A DNA stretch of 64,000 nt from Galeopsis tetrahit (taxonomy: Eukaryota > Streptophyta > Magnoliopsida > Lamiales > Lamiaceae): positions 22,075,195 through 22,139,194 of the forward strand of contig OY776126.1 of NCBI GenBank assembly GCA_963675135.1. Direction: 5' to 3'. Below the pieces are notes generated by a model, which saw nothing but the letters and a program-made list of their open reading frames with translations, was not told where the DNA came from and searched no databases. Both the position numbers and the translations under genes were made by a program. Positions within the stretch are counted from its first letter, which is position 1. Every line of letters begins with the position of its first letter. Positions 47,469 through 57,917 of this stretch are shown piece after piece.

Positions 47469-48266
47469 TGAAAGTGTGCGTGTGTGCGATATACAGAGAT
47501 GTTGTCCTTAGTGTTGGCACACACGAGACAACAATGAGCAGCGGAATTTAAACAAACACTTTGCAAAGAGTATTTCAAAAATTGTGTAGATTAAATAATT
47601 AATCTACACGAATCACTTATATTATCTCTTAATATCAGTGAAACAAAATCAACAACCTTGTAAGGTTTTGAACAATTACAACTCTAATCGAGTTCGAAAA
47701 GTTACTAGAAAAAATACGAAACTATCTCCCTTATAGATCTAACGTATTTCCCTAATAAACGACTATGATTAAATACACAAATATTTGGGCTTATAAGTGT
47801 GCACTAATCTACAAGAAAGAACAAAGTGTTTTTCTAACTAGAAGCGTCACGCATTCCATAGATAGTAATCGAGTTTAGCTTTCTCTCTTGTTGTACTTTG
47901 GAATGAAGGCAGTGTGGTCTATTTATAAGCTTCAAGTCGAACTGCCTTGCAACTCCTACAACTCCCTTGATCAATCTTGGCCATTGGATCAAAGGTAGTT
48001 TCTTGTAACTTCCCTTCACACTCCATAATTGTAGGAACTCCCATAGTTGTGCTTAGAAACTTCTCACTCCCATGCAACTGCTTGACTTGGGTGTTGCCCA
48101 CGTCTTCTACCTGCATTTGGGACATCACTAAGCAACACAAGTTAAGTAGGAGTTAGTAAATGGAGAAAGGGCAAATTCTGATGTTGTGGTAGGTGTTGGC
48201 ACATTCAGTACAATATGTAACTGAAATGTTGGATTATAAAATGCAACACCTATTCCAACATCAACA
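47469..48266 (-). repeat. 5' LTR of the Sirevirus-type element
   Basis: 798 bases, near-identical to 38128-38925. Minus-strand TATA box (TTATAAATAG) at 47919-47928. Confidence 0.95.
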
Positions 48267-48316
48267 GAAATACTACTAACATATTAACCACGAGGAAAAG
48301 TAGTGCAATTGTGTTT

Positions 48317-51300
48317 TTATCTGCCATCAACCATCGTAATGGTAACTTCATTAGCTGAACATGCAGTGCTTTTTCTGGTAATACTCTCAGCAGCAGAAAC
48401 ATCTCTTTCTGTAAAGAAAGCAGGATATTTAGCCTCAGGAAGCTCAACTTTATTGCTGAGCATGAAAACCACGGACGACATGGTTGGCCTATCTTCGGGA
48501 CGAGCTTGAACACACAACAATCCTACATGGATCGAACGCAAGGCTTGAGATATGTCCAAGGAATCACCTACAGAAGCGTCAACTAGTTCCCATAAGCTTT
48601 CTTCTTTGTATAGTGTCCATGCCTGTACATTTTTTTCAAATAGTTGATATGATTGTTGTTTTGCTAAGAATGAATGGGGACAAAGTATAACAATATTAAC
48701 TAGGAATTAGTACTTACATGGCCAATAAGATTGAGAGTTTTATCTTTTAGTGAGAAATCTCTGTTTCTTTTTCCACTCACAACTTCTAACACAAGAACAC
48801 CGAAGCTAAACACGTCTGATTTGATTGAGAACAACCCCTTCATCACATATTCCGGGGACATGTATCCACTGTGGTAGAATTTACAAGAAAATTGATGTTA
48901 AAAGATATCCATGGGGTTTAGATTAATCAATATGCTGATCCTTTTCTTACTATGTTCCGATAACTCTATGCGTCTTAGCTTCAGTCTCGTTCCCTCCAAA
49001 ACTCCTGGCTATCCCAAAATCTGATATCTTTGGGTTCATGTCGGCATCTAGCAGTATGTTGCTTGCTTTGAGATCTCGATGGATGATCCTCAACCTGGAA
49101 TCTTGATGAAGATACAAAAGTCCTTTGGCAATTCCGGTGATAATATTGAAACATTTTCCCCAGTCAAGTAATGCGCGTCTGGTTTGATCTGTTAAACTTA
49201 CTATGCATTTAGAATTCTCTTGTTGTATAAGCATAATTCATACACTAGTTTCAAAGCACTAACCAAATAAAATCAAGTCGAGGCTGCTGTTGGGCATGTA
49301 TTCATAGATCAACATGTTCTCCTCTCCTTCAATGCAACATCTAAGAAGTCTCACCAAATTTCGATGCTGAAGTTTGGCAATCAAGATCACTTCATTTTTC
49401 AATTCATCAACTCCTTGTGAGGAGGTTTTTGACAACCGCTTCACAGCAATTTCCTGCCCGTCCTCCAGCATACCCTAACGACACAACTTGTGAATGTGAA
49501 AGGCAATAAAAAAAAACACGCATTTTACGCCTTATTGTGCTTTTGCAAACCATTGTCTATTTTCAAATATGTATTTCCATCATGTTTTCCTTACATAATA
49601 AACACATGCAAATGTAGAGAAATTTAGCATTATACCTTGTAAACAGGCCCAAATCCACCCTCACCAAGTTTGTTAGCAACTGAAAAATGATCTGTAGCTT
49701 TCAAAATTGCAGTTAAGCTAAAGAATGGCACCTCTGTTTCTTCGCCGTGACTTCCATTAAATGGCCCTGCAACTGTACCATTGTATCTATTCGCCATAAC
49801 TTTAGTTCTCTTCTTCTTCTTCTTCTTCTTCTTGAAAACTAGAAATAGGCACAAAAGAACTGTTCCCACCAATGATGTAAAACTCACTATGAGTATTACT
49901 CTTTTCTTCCCTTTAGAGGGTGCAACTTTTTCTATCAAAACAAAATATAAAGCACAAATTATTCTCATACAAAAGATCGAGGACTAAAACATATACAACA
50001 CACTCTTCAATCTATCTTAATGTGAAACGAAATCAAATTATAAACAATCATGTATTAAGATTCTAACCTCTCTCTGCAGAAGCCATTCTGATGTAAAGAC
50101 TTTGAATTGCTGTAGGTCTAGTCATGATGTCAATCAAGTTCCCGTGATAAAACATGCATCCACTTCCCGATCCACTAATATTTAACTGTTTGTACGCTAC
50201 ACAAGAACAATCTTTTGAGCATTTCTCTTCACATTCTTTGAGGCTCGTCATCTGTTCATCAATAGACGAGTTTCGTGCATCTGGCATTTTAATTCCAGAA
50301 TATTCCAAGAATACATCTTCATGACAGTTCAACGGTGTCCTTCTAAGGCATCCACTCAACCGATCTCCTTCATTCCAACTTTCTACATCTATAGGCACAA
50401 ATTTTTCAAGACATCCACAGGGTGGAATGTTTCCAATGTTGCAACTGGCATATGCACCACACGAATTGTAATCATCACAACTGTCTGCTGGCTGCATAGA
50501 GTAAGTGGTCCAGGATTTGGTCCGACGATTCAATATCTGGCGCAGCGAAAGACCATCGGGCCTCAGTAGACCCATTCTAACAACTGATGGGTCTACAGTA
50601 TCATCTCTAAACTTTCCTTCACTCTTGGTCATGACTAACGTCTGATGATTCATCGTATTTCCTGCAATCCCATTGAATTCTTCCCCATTCCAGGGTCCAA
50701 CCCGATGCAGGATATTTTTTCCTCGTTTAATCAGAATTTGAGGATATCCTGTAGGATCCACCCCAAGAGTAAAAAATCCAGGAGCTGGATCATCACTGCT
50801 CCTCCATGATGACAGCGAAGTCTCCACCCCTGTCACAAAATTCCATCCTAAGCTCATGCCAGGTAAATACGTGTCTGTTGGATAATCGAAACTCTGCCAA
50901 ATGAAATTCTCCGCGCTGTCAACACCTGCATCCTCTATGACGAGATTACCCGAGTCAAGTAATTTTGCAGATGGATTTGAAACAGAGACTGATGTATTCG
51001 ACGACGACCATAGGAGGACGCCATTAGTGGACTCATTGAAAAGGGCCAGATTTCCAGGCTCTATAAGCCTTAACACACCGGATTTAGTTGTGAGTGGAAC
51101 TTCTCTGTTGGCAACCCAAACGTAAGTCGGGACTGTAATGTTGTAGAACCATATGCCCACGTATCGATTCGTCGAATTTCCAGGACTGAAAAAGCCAAGT
51201 TCAAACATCCCACCAGATGAAACCAGTGTTTGTCCATCTCTGATGCTTTGAGAAGTATAAATGGTATCGGGTACTGCAGCACAAATTGAAATTGCATGGA

Positions 51301-53641
51301 TTATTATTGAGCAGATGCATATAGAGGAGCTGGAGGTCGGCGAGGAGCTGAGGTCGGAGGAAGTAGGCGGCGAGGAGGTGGAGGTCGGCGAGGGAGATTG
51401 TTGAATAATGGGAGGAGTGGAAAATGGAAACGTATGTTCAACAAATTGAACATGCCGCGAGGTGTAGATTCGGTTTGTGGAGCGATCAAGACAGAGGTAA
51501 GCACTTTGTGTGGGCGAGTACCCAATAAAGACACATGGAGTAGAGCGAGGATCAAGTTTGTGGGTGGTGTAGGGGCGAAGCAGAGGATAGCAGAGACAAC
51601 CAAATACACGGAGTTTGGTCAGATTCGGAGGGCGAGCAGTGAGTTTTTCAAAGGCAGAGATCATGTCAAGGTTAACTTTGGGAAGACGATTTATGGTGTA
51701 GGCTGCCGAGCAGACGGCATAGGGCCAATAGGTGAGGGGAATAGAAGCATGGTGAAGGAGAGTAAGGGCTGTGTCGACCACATGGCGATGACGACGTTCA
51801 GACATGCCATTATGTTCTGGAGTGTGAGGTGGGGTGGTGAGATGTGCAATGCCATGAGATTGAAGAAAGGGGCGAAGAGCAATGAACTCTCCCCCATTTT
51901 CGGAGTAGAAAGTTTTGATTGTGTTTTGATAGTTGTTTTCAACAAGAGTTTTGAATGTTATAAATGTGGGGAGAACATCTGATTTTCGTTTTAGAGGGTA
52001 AACCCATATGTACTTGCTGAAGTGATCAACAAATAGCACATAGTATTTAAAATTGTCAGGCGACAAGACAGGCGACGACCAGACATCAGAAAAGATAACA
52101 TCAAGTGGTTTAGTAGACACAATGCTTGAATCATAAAAAGGTAATTTGTGACTTTTGATACAAGAGCAAGAGTTACAGTTGAAGTGTTTGGAAGGTGCAC
52201 TGGAGAAGCTGAGCTTGGAGAGGGTGTGAGCAAGGATTTTTGTCGATGGGTGGCCAAGGCGAGCATGCCAGGTGGTCGCTGTGAGGTGTTGAGTGGTGAA
52301 GGCTCGGGGGGAGGCGTTGGACATGTGTGCCGGCCAGACGTACAAGTTATTGATACGACTCCCAACGAGGAGAATGCTCCCCGAGTGACCATCCCGCACC
52401 TGAAAGGAAGATCGATCAAAGACAATGTTAACATTATTATCACGACAGAGGCTAGAGACCGAAATCAAGTTTTTCGAGATGTGTGGGACAACGAGGACAT
52501 TTGAAAAATTGAGAGACTCAAGGTGAGGGAAGCTCATAGAGCCAGTGTGCGATATGTGTAAACCTTTACCATCACCAATTTCAACATTGTCAGGCCCATC
52601 AAATGGTGAGTGAAGAGAGAGGTTGGCGAGGTCGTTGGTGATGTGGTGCGAAGCACTTGAGTCAAGAATCCAGTGCTCGGCAGGATGTGCCGAGGAGGCT
52701 GAGTGAGCTGAGTATGCCGGGCGAGCACCTGGTCGATTGTGACGAGGGGTCAGTTGGTACTGTCCATGTGGGCGGCGAGGACCAGTAGGTGGAGCAGTGG
52801 GCGATGAGGGAAGTTCAGGGCAGGTGCGAGCAGTGTGCCCCGGTGTACGACAATATTGACATATGCCAAGATAGGGCCGTTGCGAGGACTGGCGAGGACG
52901 AGTGTCAGCAGTTTTCGACCTCGAGTCAGGTCGCGAGGAGCGATGATGAGGTTTACCAGCAGTGAGAGCAGATGCAGGTATGATGACCGAGGCTGGTCGC
53001 GAGGCAAGTTGAACCTCGGTACTGAGGAGCTTGTCGCAGAGCTCGGCAAACGAGATGGGCAGTTCGCGAGCTTGGATGGCATTTGCTATATCGTTGTAAG
53101 ACTCATCAAGGCCGGTTAGGACCTGAAGGGTGACGTCCTCGGCATCAGAGGTAATGCCGAGGAGTGCAAGTTCGTCGACCACGGAGCGAACTTCCATAAG
53201 GAAGTCAGAGATCGGGCGAGCACCTTTGGACAGAGAGCAAAACTTGGTTTTGAGGGCAAGGATGCGACCTCTGGAGGGTTTTCCAAACATACTTTCAAGC
53301 ATCGACCAGGCTTCACAGGAGGATTTGGTTGATGCAACAAAGGGAATAAGTTCAGGAGACATGGATCCAACCATGGCCGAAAAGATAAGGTTGTCTTGAC
53401 ACACCCACAGATCGTGGGCAGGGTTGGGAACAGTGGCGGTGGTGTCGGTGGTGCCGACAGCTGGGATGGTGGAAGGTGGGCATGGGTGCGTGCCCAAGAC
53501 ATAGCCAAAGAGGTTGTGTCCAGTAAGAAGAAGACGAAGCTGAAATGACCAAGCACCATAGTTGGTGGAGGTGAGCTTTAAGGACATGTTTGCAAGGCCT
53601 TTAAAGGTGATTGGTGCCGGCAACGGATAGGAGGTGGCCAT
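48317..53641 (-). CDS. chimeric gene: copia gag-integrase fused in frame to S-domain receptor kinase, 1591 aa predicted
   Basis: Exons (minus): 53641-50068, 49931-49636, 49474-49264, 49188-48951, 48868-48718, 48622-48317; the sum is 1592 codons and every intron matches the intact gene at 14030-17089 in position and phase. The first ~775 residues of exon 1 are copia: UBN2 gag, knuckle CQYCRTPGHTARTCP, protease-like ILDSSASHH, GAG-pre-integrase, integrase. The frame then runs without a stop through part of the receptor signal peptide (ICSIIIHAISICAA) into the bulb lectin (VWVANREVPL), S-locus (WRSSDDPAPG, RVGPWNGEEFNG) and PAN domains, transmembrane helix and kinase (GEGGFGPVYK, HRDLKASN, DFG), ending ITMVDGR. 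The kinase half shows no break. Copia residues differ from consensus at the protease (DSSA for DSGA) and second integrase Asp (SENGG for SDNGG). A normal secreted N-terminus is lost, so membrane insertion is doubtful unless transcription starts internally. Confidence 0.8.
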
Positions 53642-53860
53642 TGTATTGAGTGGGGCAGCGGAGAGAGTGAAGGAGCAGAACAGGTTGGGCGTCGTGCGAC
53701 GGACGGTGGCGGCGGCTCTTCAGAAACGAAGGCGGCGGCGGCGTGAGGGAGGAGCGGCGGCGGCTGGAGTTTGCAGCGGCGGCGGCGGCGGCTAAGGTTT
53801 GGATCAGGCGTGAGCCGAATGACTCAATGATACCATATAGAGAATACAAATATGTGGAAA
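51310..53860 (-). mobile_element. Ty1/copia element, 3'-truncated (no RT, RNase H or 3' LTR)
   Basis: The 5' side is near 53838-53845, where the minus strand reads TGGTATCA (partial tRNA-Met primer site), preceded by what may be the 5' LTR (53846 to about 54050; boundaries not resolved). A GCGGCGGC-rich leader, then gag and integrase through the integrase C-terminal region (CVFIGYSPTQSAYLCLD). The element stops at about 51310 in a Ser/Thr/Pro linker fused to the receptor. No 3' LTR or target duplication was found. Confidence 0.8.
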
Positions 53861-55558
53861 GTATAATTTCTTGATTGATTGTAGGAATGATTTACAATGG
53901 GTATTTATACAAGAGATATTTAGGTTTAACCTAACCCTAATGGGCTTTATAAGATAGCCCATAGGAAACTCAGATGGGCCTATACAATAAATAAGAATAA
54001 GAGTGTATTTACTAATATAGGTCCAATAATGCAGATGAACAATATGGGCGAGGAATTTTTTGTAGTTTTGTCCATGTCTGCAGTTGTTAAGCGTGCTCCT
54101 CTCTTACATCATATAAGTCTTTATTCTGGTCAATATTTCTTCTCGTGTCAACTACTCATATAACTTCAGAGAAAAAATCCAAGTCTTTTGGCGGTACTGT
54201 AATTATATACTGTAACTTTTATTTCCACGGTAGGTCCGATACCTACTTGACGGAAACTATAAAAGTTAATCTAAAGGGAGGGGTTATTAAAGCCCCCAAT
54301 TTGGGTTGTACATATCCAAATTTATTCGGATAAAAATAGACATTAACACATTTATTAAAATATTCTTTTACATTTAAATTTTTTTTATAAACCCACTCCT
54401 AATAATTATAAACACACTCCATTTTTAAATTCTCTATAATTTAACTCTTAATCCAACAATTTTTACTTCTATTTCAAAACATTACTCTTATTTTAAAAAC
54501 TCTTCATGCATAAATCCTTCATATGATAATATAATCACAATCAACATAGTCACGAAAGATGAAAACGTGAGATAGAACATTAATGTGAATATATTTAATA
54601 TATTTTTTTACAGTATATGCAGATTATGAGCTACAATCGTAGTTGATATGTTTGGCCAGAATCGTGGTCGAACACATTAACGTATGTACGGTTGGAATGA
54701 CCAAACACATCATTGGGTGTACGACCAGTTCTGGCCTAACATAATTTTTTCATACAACTTTGTACGTGTTCGGCCATTATGGTCGTGCTCCTTCTTGGTT
54801 GTGCAGCCCTTTCGACCTGTTCAACAAGGAGCGTGCGGCCACGAATCTGGTCGAACACCTTCAACACAACAACAGATTTGAGAATAAAAATGCACAATAT
54901 CGAGAGTAAAAATAACATTTTAACATAACAAATTCAAATTTTTATGAAATCATTACACAATGTATTCAACAACTAGATGTATACAATATTATTACTTCAA
55001 ATTATTTAAATAAATAAAAAAATCAAAATATCTATAAACTCTAAATGTTAAAATGAGGTGTGTTAATAAATGAGAGATTGAGAGGAGAAAAAGTTAAATG
55101 AGGTGTCTATAGTAAGAAGGGGGAGGATTTTGAATGAAAGAATCCAGATTTAAATGATGAAGGTATGATAGAAAAAAAAATAGAGTGTCTTGAGTATTTT
55201 AAATTGATTTTAAAATTTTATTGGATGTGCATCAGGAGAATAACACAACATATTCGATCATGTGAACTATGATACTTTAGCATACGAAAGTATATAATTT
55301 AAGACAAATACTTGTTTTTTACTAGTTAGATGTATGAAACTGGATTCAATTTTTTAAATGGGTTGGATGATACCCATGAGATATGAAGTATGGACTATGG
55401 GCTGAGTTTTTAAATAATTTACAGTTATTAACCCCCATTTTTTATGAGTTCACCCCGATTTTTTTAAGTTTTCAAATAAGTTACAATTATTTACCCCACT
55501 TTTTATGAGTTCACCTCCATTTTAAAAAAAAAAAAAAATTAAGTGTAAAAAAATTATA
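53861..55558. other. AT-rich spacer upstream of the chimeric gene
   Basis: 53861-54050 may be the 5' LTR of the truncated copia. At 54650-54880 a less AT-rich block repeats GTCGAACAC, GTTCGGCC and GACCAG-like words. At 55400-55530 a degraded ~68-base duplication has TTTTTATGAGTTCACC twice. No gene recognised. Confidence 0.4.
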
Positions 55559-55841
55559 CTCCCTCCGTCCCACAGAAACTTGTACACTTTTTATATATGG
55601 ATGTCTCATACCAATTTGCACATTCCATAAAAGGAAATGTCTTCATAACCCCCACCCTCAAAATATACTCTTATTTACCCATATGACATTACTTTTTCAC
55701 ACTCAATCTACCTTTTACTTTTCTTTATTCATAAAACTTTATAAAACTACCTCTCAAAATATCAATCATTACATCTTTTCTTACACATTTCTTAAATTGT
55801 GTGTCATCTCAAGGGTGCAAATTCATTTGGGACTGAGGGAG
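55559..55841. mobile_element. Stowaway-like MITE, 283 bp
   Basis: CTCCCTCCGTCCCACAG at the left and the inverse GGGACTGAGGGAG at the right; TA on both sides (55557-55558, 55842-55843). Inverse orientation relative to 9646-9927. Confidence 0.9.
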
Positions 55842-56189
55842 TAGTGCCCTTTTATCAATTAAATTAAAATACAACTCATTAAAATTCTAGTTGTACACCC
55901 ACCACCGAAATCACGAGTATTTTATTTTTTTTATTTTTTTTGAATTTGTTCATTGTAAATTATTTTCTCTCGTTCAAATGCTCGATTTTTCACTCATAAT
56001 CGCTCCATTATTCTTTTGGATTGTGCACAATTGCGGTTACTCAATTTTTTGAGTTCTGAAAATCAATTTTTTTGGACAAATTGAAAGGATGTTCATATAG
56101 AATATTATTTTAATGGAATTTTATTAGTATTATTTATATCATACTCTAAATTTTATGCTACTCCTGTGATATAGTAGTGATATAGAACT

Positions 56190-57739
56190 GATTCGGGTGG
56201 AATTTACGCGTTTTAGGGGCACATGTGAAGTGTATTTTGATATGGATTTCATTGATTTTTGCATTGGATATGATTGTTTAAGCCAAAAGGAGGGAAAAGT
56301 TGTGTTTTGTTGATTTTATAGGTAAAACGATGGAATTTGGAGCAAAACACACACCACAAGTGATCGACCCGAAAAGAGGAGCGCATCGTTGGATTCGTCT
56401 CGAAAAATGGAGTGGAATGAAAAAAAGAATCGAGTCAATCGGAGGTCGGAAGCTCGAGATACGAAGAGACGAAAAAAACATGCCCGGGTAGAATCAACCC
56501 GGGCGGGTCAAAACGACCCGGGCAAGGCTGAATTTGGTGGACATTCGTATTTAGCCCGGGTGAAACCCACCCGGCCGGGTGGTTTCGACCCGGGCAAGGC
56601 AGAATTAATGTTTGCTTCGTATTTTGGCCGGGTGGCATGCCCGGGTGGGAGCCACCCGGCCGGGTGACCTCATTCTCGGGGGTTTTTTGCCATTTTCTCC
56701 ATTTTTGAGGGACCAACTTGCAATTTTGGCACCCAAACCCTTCCCCAACACTATATAAGGCCTCATTCTTGAAACCCAAGACACTTTCCCCCAATCCACA
56801 CATAGTTACACATATTTGGAGGTGTTTTGGCCATAACTTCTTCATCTCTTCATCAAATCAAGGAAGAAAGGATGCAATAGCTCCGAAATTCCATTCCCTA
56901 CCTCATTTTAGACTAAGCTTTCTCTTTCTTTTCCTTTTTTATTTAGTTATTTCATTTGGATTTTGTAATTTGATTATGTTAGTAGTTAGCTAAACACTTT
57001 GTGGTTCTAAGGCATTGTAAGACTTGGATTGATGTTTATGAGTAATTTCTTGCTTTAATTGGTGTTCATCTCGTATTTGCATATTCAATTATTCATTGTA
57101 AAGCATGTTGTTAGTGGCCATAATGATTTGCTTGATTTATTGTTAATTGGGGTAGTATCGGGAGATTTATTCCATTTAATCGTATGCGAATATGCAACCC
57201 GGTATTATTATGATCTCGGGAGAGGATTAATTATCGGAGAGGGAATCGAATGATCTTAGGAGCTATTTTAGATGGTGTAATGTTTGTGATGTAGACATAC
57301 GAGCTTATATTACATTGCGTCTTTGGATTAATTTGTATCGGGAGATCGATTAGTTCTTTTTGTGTGATCACCTTATACGGGATAACCTTAATGGCCCTTT
57401 AAACGAGATAATATTCATAAACGGACATCTAAGAATTACAATTGCCTTGGAACCCACCTTTTCTCTTTGAGTTTACATCCATTTTACTTTCGTTTTGTGA
57501 TTTGTATGCCATTTGATCGATTTTATCTTTGCTCTTTGTTGCTTATTCGTGACACTTGGTAGGTAACTTTAGAGTAAAACATTTTATCCAAAATTTCGAT
57601 CACGTCTACTTAGAATTCAACTAGCAAACTCCACTTTTATGCTTTAACCTCCCTGTGGGATCGACCTCGTGCTTATCACGCTACAATAGACGCCGTATAC
57701 TTGCGGTTGTTTATTTAGTGTTGCATAACGCGTGTATCA
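56190..57739 (+). repeat. 5' LTR of the gag-only gypsy element, 1550 bp
   Basis: TGATTCGGGTGG...CGTGTATCA. TATA box TATATAA at 56753-56759. The palindrome array lies at 56487-56668. Confidence 0.93.
56487..56668 (+). promoter_or_regulatory. CCCGGGC / ACCCGGCCGGGT palindrome array in U3
   Basis: Eight or so palindromic GC cores (GCCCGGGT, ACCCGGGC, CACCCGGCCGGGTG) in 180 bases, ending about 85 bases before the TATA box. Same place as the ACTCGGCCGAGT arrays of the other LTRs but a different palindrome. The copy in the 3' LTR (62617-62818) has one more 22-base unit. Confidence 0.6.
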
Positions 57740-57745
57740 AGTTTA

Positions 57746-57763
57746 TGGCGCCGTTGCCGGGGA
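57746..57763 (+). other. primer binding site (tRNA-Asp)
   Basis: TGGCGCCGTTGCCGGGGA, six bases after the 5' LTR, complementary to the 3' end of plant tRNA-Asp; used by Athila/Tat-like gypsy elements. Confidence 0.88.
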
Positions 57764-57917
57764 GGTTTTTATAAGCTCTAGAGTGTAGGCTAGGAGAGTT
57801 TTAGTTTAGACACTTATTTGCTTTCTTTATTTGCAAAAATCCAAAAATATTTGTGTTTGTTACTTTGAGCTTATTTGCAATTCTCACTCTAGTTTGTTCT
57901 TTTGATAGACATGGTTT

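Larger units (their letters stand above)
38128..48266 (-). mobile_element. Sirevirus-type Ty1/copia retrotransposon, 10,139 bp, nearly intact
   Basis: Two 798-base LTRs, 5-bp target duplication GAAAT at 38123-38127 and 48267-48271, initiator tRNA-Met PBS, gag-pol, an additional ORF after pol and several PPT-like tracts before the 3' LTR. The extra ORF and repeated PPTs are Sirevirus hallmarks. The LTRs differ at six positions by eye (about 99.2% identity), so insertion is recent. It lies 50 bases beyond the stop codon of the chimeric kinase gene. Confidence 0.95.

Noticed and set aside
52148..52504. Plus-strand frames in 51398-53119
   Set aside because: Antisense shadows of the copia gag-integrase exon on the minus strand.
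54050..54350. Possible original promoter and first codons of the receptor gene beyond the copia insertion
   Set aside because: No ATG with a signal peptide joining to ICSIIIHAISICAA was found; the missing 5' piece cannot be located with confidence.
36975..55841. CTCCCTCC/GGAGGGAG sites considered as inverted terminal repeats of one large element
   Set aside because: Each pair closes a 240-286 bp MITE with its own TA duplication once nested insertions are removed.
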